Shown here: positions 27,503 to 38,133 of the stretch, piece after piece
Numbering within the stretch: the stretch's first letter is position 1
Layout: each line of letters begins with the position of its first letter
Source: Halobacillus karajensis
Lineage (GTDB): Bacteria > Bacillota > Bacilli > Bacillales > Halobacillaceae
Direction of reading: 5' to 3'
DNA length: 64,000 bases
Assembly (NCBI RefSeq): GCF_900108515.1
Contig: NZ_FNWW01000001.1
Location: 558,001-622,000 of the forward strand
The notes under the pieces: generated by a model
What the model was told of the DNA's origin: nothing
What the model saw: only the letters and a program-made list of their open reading frames with translations
Databases searched by the model: none
Position numbers and translations under genes: made by a program

Positions 27503-29635
27503 TTAAGCTGTCTTTTCTTCTGCATTCTCAAACATCGACTTCGCTAAAATTTCTGCGATATCCATGGTGCTGACGTCCTCTTCCACTTCTTTCGCTTTCG
27601 TACCATCCGATAACATGGTCAGACAGAATGGACATCCACTGGAGATCATTGTCGGTTCCACTTCAAGTGCTTGTTCTGTACGGGCGACGTTTACACGGTT
27701 TCCTGATTTCTCCTCCATCCACATCATTCCGCCACCAGCCCCGCAGCACATCCCGTTTGAACGGTTTCGTTTCATTTCGACCACTTCAACCCCTGGAATC
27801 ATTTCAAGTACTTCTCGCGGCGGCTGGTACACTTCGTTATATCTGCCGAGGTAGCAGCTATCATGATAGGTAATTTTCTCATTGACGATACCTTCCGGCT
27901 TCAGACGTCCTTCTTTCAACCATTCTGCAAGCATCTCCGTATGGTGATAAACTTCTGCTTCAAGCCCGAAGTCTGGATACTCATTTTTGAAAATGTTGTA
28001 AGCATGCGGATCAATCGTAATGATCTTTTTCACATTATGCTTTTGAAACTCTTTCATGTTCTTTTCAGCAAGTTCCTGGAAAAGGAATTCATTCCCCATC
28101 CGACGAGCCGTGTCTCCGGAATTCTGTTCTTTGTTGCCAAGGATCGCAAATTTAACGCCTGCTGCGTGCATGAGCTTCGCGAACGCCATCGCAATTTTTT
28201 GACTGCGATTATCATAGGATCCCATGGAACTCACCCAGAATAAGTAGTCAAATTCTTCTCCGGACTTCTTCAATTCTTTTACGGTAGGGATTTGAACATC
28301 TTCATCAAGTTGTCTCCAATCCTCACGTTCCTTTTTAGAAAGTCCCCAAGGATTACCCTGACGTTCAATGTTCATCATGGCACGTTGACCATCCGTATCC
28401 ATTTTTCCTTCTGTTAATACTAAGTACCTCCGCAGATCGATAATTTTATCTACGTGCTCATTCATAACCGGACAGGCATCTTCACAGTTCCGGCATGTTG
28501 TACAAGCCCAGAGCTCTTCCTCTGTAATGACATCTCCGATCAAGCTCTTGTTGTTCACAGCATCAAGGGTGGCTGCCGCTTCATCTGTCCCTTTTGAACG
28601 AGACATCTGTGCCAATGTATTCCCTTCAGTACTAGAGAACGCGTATGAGGGTACCCAAGGGGACTGTCCTGTCACGGCTGCGCCTTTCTCTGTAAGGTGA
28701 TCTCGCAGCTTAATGATTAAATCCATCGGTGACAGCATCTTCCCCGACCCAGATGCAGGACAAACATTGGTACAGCGTCCACATTCGACACATGCATAAA
28801 AATCGATCATTTGGAGCTGATTAAAGTCTTCAATCTTCCCTACACCAAACGAAACATCGTCTTCGTCGGCGTCTTCATCTATTTCAAAGTCAATCGGCTT
28901 AAGCTTTCCTGGAGGCTCTTCTCTGCTCAGGTAAACGTTCACCGGTGCAGCAAGCAAGTGGGCGTGCTTCGATTGAGGTACATACACTAAGAATGTCAGC
29001 AAAATGAGCAAGTGAATCCACCACATAATAAAAAATACCGTGGTGGCTGCTACAGGAGGCATCCAACCGAAAGCGCTTGCAATTCCAGACGCAACAGGTT
29101 CTGTCCATGATCCTTCATGGCCATGCCAGATGATTCCCATGCCGTTTCCAACAAGAACTGTGACCATCAATGTTCCGATAAAAATAAGGACAAGCCCCGC
29201 TTTAAAACCTCGCTTCAAGCGGACCAATTTCTCAATATATCGACGGTAGAAGGCCCAAATGACAGCAACAAGAATAGTCAATGTCACGATTTCCTGAAAG
29301 AATGTAAATCCTGGATAGAAAGGTCCTAAGGGCAGATGTGAATCTGGGGCTAGTCCTTTCCAGATAAAGTCGATTGCTCCAAATTGTACGAGAATAAATC
29401 CATAAAACATCATCACGTGAATGATGCCTGATTTTTTATCTTTCAACAGTTTCTTTTGACCAAAAACATAAATCCAAATCTTCTTCAGACGCCTTTTCAA
29501 CTGTCTGTCATACTCGAACTTCTTCCCCATTTTAATGTAAGCGATGCGAGTCTGTACGACACGGACGAACAAGTAAAGGCCGTAGACAAGCACGCCTAGG
29601 AATAAAATCCAGTTTGCCACCAACAACGGATTCAT
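27503..29635 (-). CDS. fadF: FadF-type Fe-S acyl-CoA/ETF-quinone oxidoreductase
   Basis: Membrane protein of 710 residues thought to carry electrons from acyl-CoA dehydrogenase/ETF to quinone. The N-terminus has about five membrane helices (nitrate-reductase-gamma-like). Two [4Fe-4S] motifs follow, CVECGRCTNVCP and CTTCRNCEDACP. The C-terminus has two CCG domains as in heterodisulfide reductase (HDSCYLGRYN, MCCGAGGGMMW and SGCPFCLTML). The start is ATG at 29635 after AGAGGGGGAG; the 18 upstream codons are not family-like. Its promoter contains a TetR-type operator. Confidence 0.93.
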   Translation of the reverse strand: MNPLLVANWILFLGVLVYGLYLFVRVVQTRIAYIKMGKKFEYDRQLKRRLKKIWIYVFGQKKLLKDKKSGIIHVMMFYGFILVQFGAIDFIWKGLAPDSHLPLGPFYPGFTFFQEIVTLTILVAVIWAFYRRYIEKLVRLKRGFKAGLVLIFIGTLMVTVLVGNGMGIIWHGHEGSWTEPVASGIASAFGWMPPVAATTVFFIMWWIHLLILLTFLVYVPQSKHAHLLAAPVNVYLSREEPPGKLKPIDFEIDEDADEDDVSFGVGKIEDFNQLQMIDFYACVECGRCTNVCPASGSGKMLSPMDLIIKLRDHLTEKGAAVTGQSPWVPSYAFSSTEGNTLAQMSRSKGTDEAAATLDAVNNKSLIGDVITEEELWACTTCRNCEDACPVMNEHVDKIIDLRRYLVLTEGKMDTDGQRAMMNIERQGNPWGLSKKEREDWRQLDEDVQIPTVKELKKSGEEFDYLFWVSSMGSYDNRSQKIAMAFAKLMHAAGVKFAILGNKEQNSGDTARRMGNEFLFQELAEKNMKEFQKHNVKKIITIDPHAYNIFKNEYPDFGLEAEVYHHTEMLAEWLKEGRLKPEGIVNEKITYHDSCYLGRYNEVYQPPREVLEMIPGVEVVEMKRNRSNGMCCGAGGGMMWMEEKSGNRVNVARTEQALEVEPTMISSGCPFCLTMLSDGTKAKEVEEDVSTMDIAEILAKSMFENAEEKTA

Positions 29636-29689
29636 CGGTTCTCCCCCTCTTTGTTGTTGTCGCTCAATAGCGACTTCCCTTTTCTCCAA

Positions 29690-29724
29690 TCAGAAAATCT
29701 GCATGTAAACTTGCAATTTTCTGA
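29690..29724 (-). other. Inverted repeat in the fadF leader
   Basis: TCAGAAAAT (29690-29698) and ATTTTCTGA (29716-29724) pair perfectly. The element lies between the fadF -10 box and the start codon, so the mRNA leader would carry this 9-bp stem. Confidence 0.45.
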
Positions 29725-29737
29725 ATCTTATAGCTTT

Positions 29738-29767
29738 ACTATAAGTTATGAATGAGCATTCAGTCAA
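29738..29767 (-). promoter_or_regulatory. fadF promoter with embedded TetR-type operator
   Basis: On the minus strand, TTGACT (29762-29767), 18-bp spacer, TATAGT (29738-29743). The dyad TGAATG-CT-CATTCA (29749-29762) fills the spacer and touches the -35, so a bound repressor would block polymerase. It is shorter than the B. subtilis FadR box as I recall it (TGAATGANTANTCATTCA). Confidence 0.7.
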
Positions 29768-29845
29768 CACATTTTCATGTTTTTCCTTTTGAAAAATGTC
29801 TTTTTGGGGAACCTAAACGGAAGACACTTCATGGAGGGATCAACT

Positions 29846-31030
29846 ATGCTCATCACCATTATTCTATTTATCCTTTTAATCTTTTTATTACTTTATATGG
29901 ACATCAAAATGGGAAGGGCGAACCATCTCAAGCAGACCAGGACCCTTCTTTTCCCTAAAACAACAGGAGATTATCAGCTTTATAAGAACGGTTCTGTCCT
30001 CTATGAGGAAATGTTTCAAGAGATTGCGGGAGCCACATCCCAAGTCGATATCTGTCTCTTTTTAATTGATAATGACCCTTTTAGCGACCAGTTCTTAGAG
30101 ATACTCAAGAACAAGGCCCGCAATGGGGTTCCCGTCCGGTTACTCATTGACCGATTAGGAGGATATAAACTCAATAAAAAAAGGCAAAAAGAACTGCAGG
30201 AAGCTGGAGTTAAATTCTACTTCGCCGAACCCCCGGGGTTTCCCTTCTTTTTTTATAAGATGAATCGCAGAAACCATCGAAAAATCACGGTCATTGACGG
30301 AAAGATAGGCTATACAGGCGGTTTTAACATTGGCAAGAACTATATTGGAGAGTCAGCAAAGTTTGGAGAGTGGAGGGATTACCACCTGCGATTGACAGGT
30401 TCTGTTGTTTCGCAAATTCATAAAGTCTTCCTTGATGATTGGTACTTGGCTTCCGGTGAGTCCAGTCCTCCTTGCGAACCTCCCGAAGATGGAGATTACA
30501 AATTAAATGTTGTAGCCACTGATGGGGTTGAACTTGAAGGAAAATTTGAAAAGATGATTACTTCAGCGCAGGATGAAATCCTTATCGGCACCCCTTACTT
30601 TATACCGACAGAACGTTTACAAAAAGGTTTGCTGCAAGCCATCGAACGGGGAGTGAACCTGCATGTGTTGGTTCCAATGAAAGCCGATCATCCATTTGTG
30701 AAACCAGCAGCTATCCCTTACTTAAAGGAACTCTATGATAACGGGGCAACAATACGACTGTTCGATGCTGGATTTTACCATTCAAAAGTTATTATGATTG
30801 ATCAAAAGGTGGCTGATATCGGCACCGCTAACTTCGACCGCAGAAGTTTTTTCTTAAACAAGGAAGTCAACCTCTATGTTTTCGATGAAGCTTTTATCAA
30901 GGACCTAAGAAAAGCCTATTTTGAAGATGCCGATGATGCTCTTCCATTTGATGAGCACTGGCTCAAGCACCGTTCTATGACAACACGATTCAATCAGCGG
31001 ATTGCTGTATTTCTCCGCCCCTTTTTATAA
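29846..31030 (+). CDS. cls: Cardiolipin synthase-family phospholipase D protein
   Basis: Condenses two phosphatidylglycerols to cardiolipin, or a related transphosphatidylation. One N-terminal membrane helix (about 2-19) precedes two PLD domains with HKD motifs H144-K146-D151 and H312-K314-D319. The 394-residue length matches B. subtilis YwjE, which has the same neighbour fadF. I use ATG at 29846, 7 nt after GGAGGG; the preceding in-frame residues lack a ribosome site. It is divergent from fadF. Confidence 0.9.
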   Translation: MLITIILFILLIFLLLYMDIKMGRANHLKQTRTLLFPKTTGDYQLYKNGSVLYEEMFQEIAGATSQVDICLFLIDNDPFSDQFLEILKNKARNGVPVRLLIDRLGGYKLNKKRQKELQEAGVKFYFAEPPGFPFFFYKMNRRNHRKITVIDGKIGYTGGFNIGKNYIGESAKFGEWRDYHLRLTGSVVSQIHKVFLDDWYLASGESSPPCEPPEDGDYKLNVVATDGVELEGKFEKMITSAQDEILIGTPYFIPTERLQKGLLQAIERGVNLHVLVPMKADHPFVKPAAIPYLKELYDNGATIRLFDAGFYHSKVIMIDQKVADIGTANFDRRSFFLNKEVNLYVFDEAFIKDLRKAYFEDADDALPFDEHWLKHRSMTTRFNQRIAVFLRPFL

Positions 31031-31040
31031 ATCTTTACAT

Positions 31041-31068
31041 GGGCGGCTCCTTACCTCTTAGCCGCCCT
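31041..31068. terminator. Stem-loop between cls and xapX gene
   Basis: GGGCGGCT and AGCCGCCC form a stem, followed on the plus strand by UUAUUAC. It probably serves both convergent genes. Confidence 0.55.
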
Positions 31069-31070
31069 TA

Positions 31071-31250
31071 TTACTTGAAAAATTCCGGAAGCATTGGACC
31101 GACCCATGCCATAATTTTAAACCCAAAGTAAATCCCGATGATACCTGCAACCCCTGCAAAAGCTGGCGGTGCTGGAATTGGCAGTTTGAATGCCGCAAAA
31201 ACAATTCCTACGATTAAGCCGGTAATAAATGCGAGCAAGATCTCTTTCAT
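31071..31250 (-). CDS. XapX domain membrane protein
   Basis: A 59-residue protein made of two membrane helices joined by the family signature FKLPIPAPPAFAGVAGIIGIYFG. XapX proteins are small inner-membrane proteins of unknown function, often named after the E. coli xap locus. I use ATG at 31250, 11 nt after AAAGG; GTG at 31259 is too close to that site. It is convergent with cls and about 200 nt downstream of argS. Confidence 0.8.
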   Translation of the reverse strand: MKEILLAFITGLIVGIVFAAFKLPIPAPPAFAGVAGIIGIYFGFKIMAWVGPMLPEFFK

Positions 31251-31453
31251 TATTTCCACAACCTTTCAAATATGTATAACCTTAGCTTTTGCTTGCCTGC
31301 GCCTTGTCATGCAGGTATCTTTTTTATATTACGAAAAATTCCCCATAAAATACTTACTCCATTCCTAATTAAATGGAAGAGAGGAACCATAGAGCATAAA
31401 AAAAGAACGCCCCTGCTCCCTTAGCAAAGACGCCCTTTTCCCAGTATATGAAA

Positions 31454-33121
31454 TTACATTTGATTCGGTGCAGACACACCAATTAAACGAAGTGCATTAC
31501 TCAACGTTGTGCGGACCGCTTTCATCAAGGCAATTCGAGCAGCTGTCAACTCAGGGTTCTCTTCATCAAGCACTTTCACCGCATTATAAAAACTATGCAG
31601 ATTGGATGCAAGGTCAAACGCATATTGGGTTACACGGTGAGGCGTACGTTTTTCAGCAGCATCGGCTATTACTTGCGGAAATTCACCTAAACGTTTGAGA
31701 AGGTCCTCTTCTTTTTCAGCTGTTAACCAGCTGCCATCGTAAGAATCCTTCACTAACCCTTTTTCTTCCGCCTGCTTCAACATTGTACAGATGCGGGCAT
31801 GAGCATATTGAACGTAATAGACAGGGTTTTCATTCGATTCCGAACGGGCAAGATCCATATCAAAGTCCAGATGAGAGTCGCTTGAACGCATGGAGAAGAA
31901 GTAACGCATGGCGTCAATGCCGACCTCTTCCATCAACTCGCGAAGAGTGACAGCTTTACCTGTCCGCTTACTCATCTTCATCTTTTCACCATCTTGGAAC
32001 AAATTCACCATTTGAATGATTTCCACTTCAAGTGTCTCTTTTTCGTAACCAAGTGCTTGAATAGCCGCTTTCATTCGCGGGATGTAACCGTGGTGGTCTG
32101 CTCCCCAAATATTGATTAACGTATCAAATCCGCGGTCCAGCTTGTTTTTGTGGTAAGCGATATCTGGAGTCAGATAGGTGTATGTGCCATCATTTTTGAT
32201 TAGAACACGGTCCTTATCATCACCAAACTTGGTTGTTTCGAACCATGTAGCCCCATCTTTTTCAAATACGTACCCTTGATTCTTCAGCACTTCCAAAGCA
32301 TTCGTAATTTGATCATCATGATATAGAGACGTTTCAGAGAACCATTCATCAAATGGAACACGGAACTCTTCAAGGTCTGTCTTAATTTTATTTAATAGGA
32401 ATTTCAACCCGTATTCACGGAAAAATTGGAGGCGTTCTTCTTCCGCAACATCGACCCATTTTTGTTGATCTTCGCTTACCAGTTGTTCTGCAAGTCCCAC
32501 AATGTCCTGACCGTGGTAACCATCCTCAGGCATATCCCACTCTTGCCCTAAGGCCTGCATGTAGCGCGCTTCCAAAGATTTCGCTAAATTTGCCATCTGA
32601 TTCCCAGCATCGTTAATGTAATATTCGCGGGAGACATCATATCCAGCTGCATCCAGAACGTTGCATAACGAATCACCTACAGCTGCTCCACGTGCGTGAC
32701 CTAAGTGGAGTGTTCCCGTCGGGTTAGCAGAAACGAACTCGACCTGGACCTTATGTCCATCGCCACTGTTGCTTTGTCCATACTCTTGTCCAGCCTTGAG
32801 AATAGCCGGTACAAGCTCCGTCAAATATTGATTATTCATGTAAAAGTTAATGAATCCCGGGCCGGCAATTTCGATTTTCTCAATCGATGCTTTCGATTTG
32901 TCGAATTGCTCAACTAAATCTGTCGCAATAGCTCGCGGATTCTTCTTGGCTACGCGTGCCAATTGCATAGCCATATTCGTGGCATAATCTCCGTGCGCTT
33001 TGTCCTTCGGCTGCTCAAGGATAACTTCAGGCATTTCTTCTTCTGAAGCAAGTTCAGCAGCTAGAACGGAGCGGACAATTTCTTCTTTCAGCTTTTGTTC
33101 CATTTGTTCCACGATATTCAT
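31454..33121 (-). CDS. argS: Arginyl-tRNA synthetase
   Basis: Class I synthetase charging tRNA-Arg. The 555 residues show the N-terminal Add-1 tRNA-binding domain (about 1-95), the HIGH motif as HLGH in [18 protein letters not shown] (about 130), KMSKR (about 380), and the DALR anticodon domain with the final [12 protein letters not shown]. Its start overlaps the end of ywiB by 4 nt, so the two are translationally coupled. I saw no T-box leader. Confidence 0.97.
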   Translation of the reverse strand: MNIVEQMEQKLKEEIVRSVLAAELASEEEMPEVILEQPKDKAHGDYATNMAMQLARVAKKNPRAIATDLVEQFDKSKASIEKIEIAGPGFINFYMNNQYLTELVPAILKAGQEYGQSNSGDGHKVQVEFVSANPTGTLHLGHARGAAVGDSLCNVLDAAGYDVSREYYINDAGNQMANLAKSLEARYMQALGQEWDMPEDGYHGQDIVGLAEQLVSEDQQKWVDVAEEERLQFFREYGLKFLLNKIKTDLEEFRVPFDEWFSETSLYHDDQITNALEVLKNQGYVFEKDGATWFETTKFGDDKDRVLIKNDGTYTYLTPDIAYHKNKLDRGFDTLINIWGADHHGYIPRMKAAIQALGYEKETLEVEIIQMVNLFQDGEKMKMSKRTGKAVTLRELMEEVGIDAMRYFFSMRSSDSHLDFDMDLARSESNENPVYYVQYAHARICTMLKQAEEKGLVKDSYDGSWLTAEKEEDLLKRLGEFPQVIADAAEKRTPHRVTQYAFDLASNLHSFYNAVKVLDEENPELTAARIALMKAVRTTLSNALRLIGVSAPNQM

Positions 33122-33558
33122 GAATCGTTCTCCTCCTCAAACGTCAATGTCAAGCGGTGGGCTTGAGTCACTTCGTGATTTAACGTCATTGTATAACGCA
33201 AATGCAGTCGTCCTTGTGTAGATTCTTCTAAAGAGCGGAAATCCACTCGTTCTGTAAAAGTTTTCATATGAAAATCACCGTAAGTATGGTGATATAAATT
33301 TTCCGTTTCCAAAGATTCTTGAAATACCTGGCGCATCTCTACACCGCCGCTACGCTTAATGCTGACATGGGCAGGCTTAATTGTCACCATCGTGCTGATC
33401 GGATCTCCTTCTTCAGGGTGCTCGGTAAAGGTGAGCACTTGAGTATCGCCTCGCGTGAAAAATTGCCCAGGTTCCTGGATCTCCATCGTTTCTTTTCGAT
33501 CCTCATCCTGTATTTCCGTAACAAGCTGCACCTGAACGTCTTTTGCATGACTTGGCAT
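33118..33558 (-). CDS. ywiB: DUF1934 protein YwiB
   Basis: Beta-barrel (calycin-like) protein of 146 residues, conserved next to argS in Bacillaceae. Family features are the [20 protein letters not shown] start, [18 protein letters not shown], and the C-terminal [21 protein letters not shown]. The function is unknown; the fold suggests ligand binding. GTGGAG precedes the ATG. It forms a two-gene unit with argS. Confidence 0.88.
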   Translation of the reverse strand: MPSHAKDVQVQLVTEIQDEDRKETMEIQEPGQFFTRGDTQVLTFTEHPEEGDPISTMVTIKPAHVSIKRSGGVEMRQVFQESLETENLYHHTYGDFHMKTFTERVDFRSLEESTQGRLHLRYTMTLNHEVTQAHRLTLTFEEENDS

Positions 33559-33642
33559 CTTGACTCCACCTTTTCTATCGCTGTTTTTACGTACAAGATA
33601 TAACTAATATATTATAAGAATTCGCGTCGGAAAACGCAAGCA

Positions 33643-34089
33643 TCATTCAAGAAGGTGGTCAACATATTGATGGACTTCAGCTATTTGAGTGACATGGGCA
33701 GGAACAGAATAGGCCGCATATAAGACAAGGATAGCCAAAATACTCGTCATGTACCACTTGAATGATAGATTTTTTTTGAATGGGCGGCGTTCCGGGACAA
33801 TGGCAAAGAGTATAAATGGCAGTAGAATACCGATTACTAGGACATCCGTCTTCCATTGTTTATTTTCGACAGATACAGCGAGGGTGAACTGCAGAAGCTC
33901 ATTCATACGGTCTTGAACATTCACTTCAGCCACTTCCTCTTCGCCAAGCCCTTCCTTGATTACAAGTGTCTCACCATCCAAATCATAGGATATGTTGGAA
34001 GGATTCCAATTTGCACCATAAGTGAGGAGGAGCAGGGGAAGCATAATGAGAATATAAATCCCTGCGACTCCAATCGTCTTTTTATTCAA
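33643..34089 (-). CDS. Hypothetical membrane protein
   Basis: 148 residues. One helix at the N-terminus (about 6-24) is followed by an extracytoplasmic loop of about 55 residues and two more helices. The loop contains ISYDLDGETLVIKEGLGEEEV. No domain recognised. The start is TTG at 34089, about 9 nt after AAAGGAG. It stands between ywiB-argS and the speE-speB pair. Confidence 0.65.
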   Translation of the reverse strand: MNKKTIGVAGIYILIMLPLLLLTYGANWNPSNISYDLDGETLVIKEGLGEEEVAEVNVQDRMNELLQFTLAVSVENKQWKTDVLVIGILLPFILFAIVPERRPFKKNLSFKWYMTSILAILVLYAAYSVPAHVTQIAEVHQYVDHLLE

Positions 34090-34220
34090 AACAAAGCGCT
34101 CCTTTGTAAAATGTCTTTCCTTCTCCTTTTATTAACGATGATCACCCAATTTAATAAAAGTCATAGAAATAGAAAAGCCACTATGACGGGCTCTCACAGC
34201 GGCTGTTTCTATTTTATCAT

Positions 34221-35093
34221 TTATTTCACGAACCCTAAAAGCATTTCGCGGATGAATTTGCTTGCTGCGATCTGTGTCTTCTCTGTCGGATCATAAGCAG
34301 GGGCCACTTCTACAAGGTCGGCTCCCACGATGTTCAAGTCACTCGCTGCTAAAGCGTGTATACTTGCAAGTAACTCTTTCGATGAGATCCCTCCCGCTTC
34401 AGCTGTCCCTGTACCTGGTGCGCAGGCAGGATCAAGCACATCAATATCGATGGTTACATAAACAGGGCGGCCGGTAAGCTTGGGGAGAACCCTTTTCAAA
34501 GGTTCCAAAACTTCAAATTTACTCATATGCATCCCGGAATCTTTGGCATACTGAAACTCTTCACGCATGCCGGAACGTATACCGAATGAATAGATGTTTT
34601 CAGCGCCTATCAGCTCACATGCCTTTCGAATAGGCGTAGAGTGCGACAACACTTCCCCTTCATACTCTTCACGAAGATCGGCATGGGCATCTATATGAAT
34701 GACGGCAAGGTCTGGGTGTTTTTGATACATCGCTTTAAGAACCGGCCATGTAACGAGATGCTCTCCGCCAAGCCCGAGCGGAAACTTTCCTTTTTCTAAA
34801 AGTTCACGAATGTATCCTTCAATGATATCAAGGCTGCGGGCAGCATTGCCGAATGGAAGCAAAAGATCCCCGGCATCATGATACTTCACTTCTTCTAAAT
34901 GCTTGTTAAGATAGAGACTGTACTCTTCCAAACCGATGGATGCTTCCCGAATTCGATTCGGCCCAAAACGTGAACCCGGGCGGAAGCTGACTGTCCAGTC
35001 CATCGGCATCCCATAGAGGACGATATCTGCTTCGTCCTCAGTGGCCCGGCTCATAATGAACACTTTTCCAGAGTAGGCTTCATCAAAACGCAT
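34221..35093 (-). CDS. speB: Agmatinase
   Basis: Ureohydrolase converting agmatine to putrescine and urea. The binuclear Mn site is visible: GGEHLVTW, HIDAHADLR, and DIDVLDPACAPGTGTAEAGG. The length is 290, as in B. subtilis SpeB. I use ATG at 35093, 8 nt after AAAGGAG; upstream in-frame residues come from the end of speE. It follows speE by 5 nt, so polyamine synthesis from agmatine to spermidine is one transcript. Confidence 0.95.
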   Translation of the reverse strand: MRFDEAYSGKVFIMSRATEDEADIVLYGMPMDWTVSFRPGSRFGPNRIREASIGLEEYSLYLNKHLEEVKYHDAGDLLLPFGNAARSLDIIEGYIRELLEKGKFPLGLGGEHLVTWPVLKAMYQKHPDLAVIHIDAHADLREEYEGEVLSHSTPIRKACELIGAENIYSFGIRSGMREEFQYAKDSGMHMSKFEVLEPLKRVLPKLTGRPVYVTIDIDVLDPACAPGTGTAEAGGISSKELLASIHALAASDLNIVGADLVEVAPAYDPTEKTQIAASKFIREMLLGFVK

Positions 35094-35098
35094 GGGAC

Positions 35099-35929
35099 TC
35101 ACTCCTTTGTCAGATCTTTGACGAACTTCGGAAGGGCAAAACAAGCATGATGAATTTCGTCCGTGTAATATTTTGTATTCATCGTTGTAAAACGATCGGC
35201 AGATACTTGCAAGGGATCATAAATTTTACTGCCAATGGTAAATGTCCAAAGTCCGCTTGGATAGGTCGGAATGTTCGCTGTATATACCTTTGTAATCGGG
35301 AACGTTTCCTTCACATCCCTGTACACCTGGCGAATCAAGTCAGCTTTGAACCAAGGGTTATCTGTTTGTGCAACGAAAATGCCGTCCTCTTTCAATGCTT
35401 TGGCAATCCCCTCATAAAAACCTCTGGAAAAAAGACTTACAGCTGGGCCTACAGGTTCTGTCGAATCAACCATGATGACGTCATATTCCTGCTCACTTTC
35501 TGCGATGTGCATGAAACCGTCCGCCACTTTCACTTCCACACGCTCATCTTCAAGTGCGCCTGCAATCGAAGGCAGATACTGTTTCGAATATTCGATGACT
35601 TTCCCGTCGATTTCGACAAGTGTGGCTTTCTCTACCGTTTCATGCTTTAATACTTCCCTAATCACACCGCCATCTCCGCCACCGACGACGAGCACATTCT
35701 TAGGATTGGGATGGGTAAATAACGGCACATGGGCGATCATTTCATGATAAACGAATTCATCCTTTTCTGTCGTCATGACCATATCATCAAGGACGAGCAT
35801 TTTCCCCCACTCTGCTGTTTCTAACATCTCTAGATCTTGATAGTCCGTTTTCTCATTATGAAGGGATCGATTGACCTTTGCTGTAATTCCGAAATGATCG
35901 GTTTGTTTTTCTGTAAACCATGTACCCAT
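35099..35929 (-). CDS. speE: Spermidine synthase
   Basis: Aminopropyltransferase that makes spermidine from putrescine and decarboxylated SAM. The 276 residues include the nucleotide-binding [18 protein letters not shown], the acid [16 protein letters not shown], and catalytic [10 protein letters not shown] use ATG at 35929 because GGAG lies 8 nt upstream; ATG at 35935 is too close. The gene is divergent from pbpG, the same arrangement as in B. subtilis. Confidence 0.95.
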   Translation of the reverse strand: MGTWFTEKQTDHFGITAKVNRSLHNEKTDYQDLEMLETAEWGKMLVLDDMVMTTEKDEFVYHEMIAHVPLFTHPNPKNVLVVGGGDGGVIREVLKHETVEKATLVEIDGKVIEYSKQYLPSIAGALEDERVEVKVADGFMHIAESEQEYDVIMVDSTEPVGPAVSLFSRGFYEGIAKALKEDGIFVAQTDNPWFKADLIRQVYRDVKETFPITKVYTANIPTYPSGLWTFTIGSKIYDPLQVSADRFTTMNTKYYTDEIHHACFALPKFVKDLTKE

Positions 35930-36078
35930 GTGCATTTCTCCTTTATTTATCTATGAAAATTCATTAAATTCACTATGACTTGCGGGATTTATTAGTCACA
36001 AGAAGTTTATTTTACTACGTATTCTCACATAATAATAGCAGTCTTTATACATTCTTAACAGTTGGGAGTCTAAAAGAA

Positions 36079-38127
36079 ATGCGATCACTATTTAGAAAGA
36101 CTTACCGATGGATGGTCCGGGGGATAAAGCTTGTCCTATTCACTACGATTGTCGGCATTGTCGGTGTCATCGGAATTCTTATCTATGCCATCACCCAAGG
36201 TCCTCCCTCTTTAATAACAGAACAAAACACCGTCCTCTATGGGGGAGACGGCGAAATCATAGGTGAAGAACAAGGAGCCGAAGAACGGTATTGGATCAAT
36301 ATTGAGGAAATGCCGGAATCTATTAAGGAGGCTACCCTCGCTATCGAAGACAGGCGTTTTTATGACCACTTCGGATTCGACTTCAAACGAATCGCTGCTG
36401 CTGCGCTTACAGATATTAAACAAATGAGAATGGCGGAAGGAGCCAGTACCATTACACAGCAGTATGCCAGAAACCTTTATCTCTCTCATGATAAAACATG
36501 GAAAAGGAAAATAAACGAGGCAATATATGCGTTACGGTTAGAAATTTTTTATAGCAAAGAAGAGATTTTAGAAGGCTACTTGAATACGATTTACTATGGT
36601 CACGGTGCCTATGGAATCGAAGCGGCAAGCCGTCAGTACTATAATAAGCACGCTGAAGACCTCACTTTGACGGAAGCAGCCATGCTCGCAGGCGTCCCTA
36701 AAGGGCCAAGCTATTACTCTCCCCTCGCGAATGAAGAACGTGCGGAAGAAAGACAGCAGCAAATTTTGGCGGAAATGGAACGGAACGGGTATATTACTTC
36801 ATCTGAAAAAAGAGAAGCTGTAGCAGCAAGCCTGGTTTATGCCGAGGGTCAGGAAGAAGATACTCAGGAAATCGCTCCCTATTTCCAGGATCATGTCCTA
36901 ATAGAAGCGTCTGAACTACTGGGGATCGATAAAGAAAGTGTGCAGACAGGTGGTTACCACATTCACACCACTCTGATTGAAGAACACCAGCGTATTTTAG
37001 AGGAACAAGTGAACAAGAACATTCCCGAAGACGAGGAGATTCAAGTGGCCTCTGCAGTTATGGACAGCCATTCAGGAGCCATTACGGCGCTTATCGGTGG
37101 AAAGGATTATAAAGAAAGCCCTTATAATAGAGCAACCCAAGCCAAGCGCTCAGTCGGATCGACCATCAAACCTTTCCTTTATTATGCGGCCCTTGGAGAA
37201 GGATACTCACCGGTAACGATGAAGGAAGTTCAGCCTATTGAAATTAAGGTCGACGGGCAAGAGAAGCCTTATGTCCCGTCAAACTTTAATAATCAACATT
37301 CAGAAAAACCCCTTTCCATGGCGCAAGCTCTTGCGATTTCTGATAATATCTACGCTGTAAAGACACACATGGACATTGGTCCAGATAAATTAGGAGCTAC
37401 TATGAAAACGTTTGGTGTGGAGGGAACGTTCACCCCCCACCCATCCCTCGCCTTAGGATACTCTTCCATTTCCCTATTGGATATGGTTAGTGCGTACGGC
37501 AAAATGGTGAAAGGGACAGAATCACTGGAAGGACATACCATCGCCAAAATTACAGACCGGCATGACAACGTGTTGTATGAATACAAGCCGACATACAACA
37601 AAGAAAAGGCTATAGATAAAGATCGGGCATTTACTGTAACGCATATGATGACAGGGATGTTCGATTCTGTACTAAACGCTGACTATGCGGCTGTAACCGG
37701 TCGTCCAATCAAAGGTAAGCTGACTCGTATGTACGGAGGGAAATCTGGTACTACTGATAACGACAGCTGGATGATCGGGTTCAGCCCTCAATACGTTTCC
37801 GGTGTGTGGGTTGGTTATGATAACGGTCAGAAACTAAAAGATTTCAATGATCACAGATACGCTAAAGCGGTTTGGGCGGATACGATGGAAAAAGTACACG
37901 AATCCGAACCCACAGCAGCCTTCACTCCCCCACCTGGAGTAAAGGGTGTTTATATTGATCCTGAGACCGGTTATCTGGCTGGACCCAACTGCCCTCAGGA
38001 GCGGCTGGTTTATATGGAGAAATCGGATATTCCTGAGCAAGTATGCGGAGGTGACGACAGCAAAGACCTTGACGATGAATTTAAAAATGACCCATGGTTT
38101 AAGGATGTCGTCGACTGGTTCTTTTAA
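36079..38127 (+). CDS. pbpG: Class A penicillin-binding protein (PbpG/PBP2d-like)
   Basis: Bifunctional wall polymerase. A membrane anchor (about 16-38) precedes a GT51 glycosyltransferase domain (catalytic Glu90 in AIEDRRFYDHFGFD, and EGASTITQQYARNLYL). The transpeptidase domain has serine 361 in STIK (361-364), SDN (421-423) and KSGT (555-558). Position next to speE matches B. subtilis pbpG, a forespore gene. I use ATG at 36079 after GGGAG; 33 upstream in-frame codons lack a ribosome site and are not family-like. No firm sigma-F/G promoter was identified. Confidence 0.92.
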   Translation: MRSLFRKTYRWMVRGIKLVLFTTIVGIVGVIGILIYAITQGPPSLITEQNTVLYGGDGEIIGEEQGAEERYWINIEEMPESIKEATLAIEDRRFYDHFGFDFKRIAAAALTDIKQMRMAEGASTITQQYARNLYLSHDKTWKRKINEAIYALRLEIFYSKEEILEGYLNTIYYGHGAYGIEAASRQYYNKHAEDLTLTEAAMLAGVPKGPSYYSPLANEERAEERQQQILAEMERNGYITSSEKREAVAASLVYAEGQEEDTQEIAPYFQDHVLIEASELLGIDKESVQTGGYHIHTTLIEEHQRILEEQVNKNIPEDEEIQVASAVMDSHSGAITALIGGKDYKESPYNRATQAKRSVGSTIKPFLYYAALGEGYSPVTMKEVQPIEIKVDGQEKPYVPSNFNNQHSEKPLSMAQALAISDNIYAVKTHMDIGPDKLGATMKTFGVEGTFTPHPSLALGYSSISLLDMVSAYGKMVKGTESLEGHTIAKITDRHDNVLYEYKPTYNKEKAIDKDRAFTVTHMMTGMFDSVLNADYAAVTGRPIKGKLTRMYGGKSGTTDNDSWMIGFSPQYVSGVWVGYDNGQKLKDFNDHRYAKAVWADTMEKVHESEPTAAFTPPPGVKGVYIDPETGYLAGPNCPQERLVYMEKSDIPEQVCGGDDSKDLDDEFKNDPWFKDVVDWFF

Positions 38128-38133
38128 TCCAGA

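Noticed and set aside
31380-31440. Possible argS terminator
   Set aside because: A minus-strand U-run is present but the flanking AACGCCCC and GACGCCC are direct, not inverted, repeats; no clean stem.
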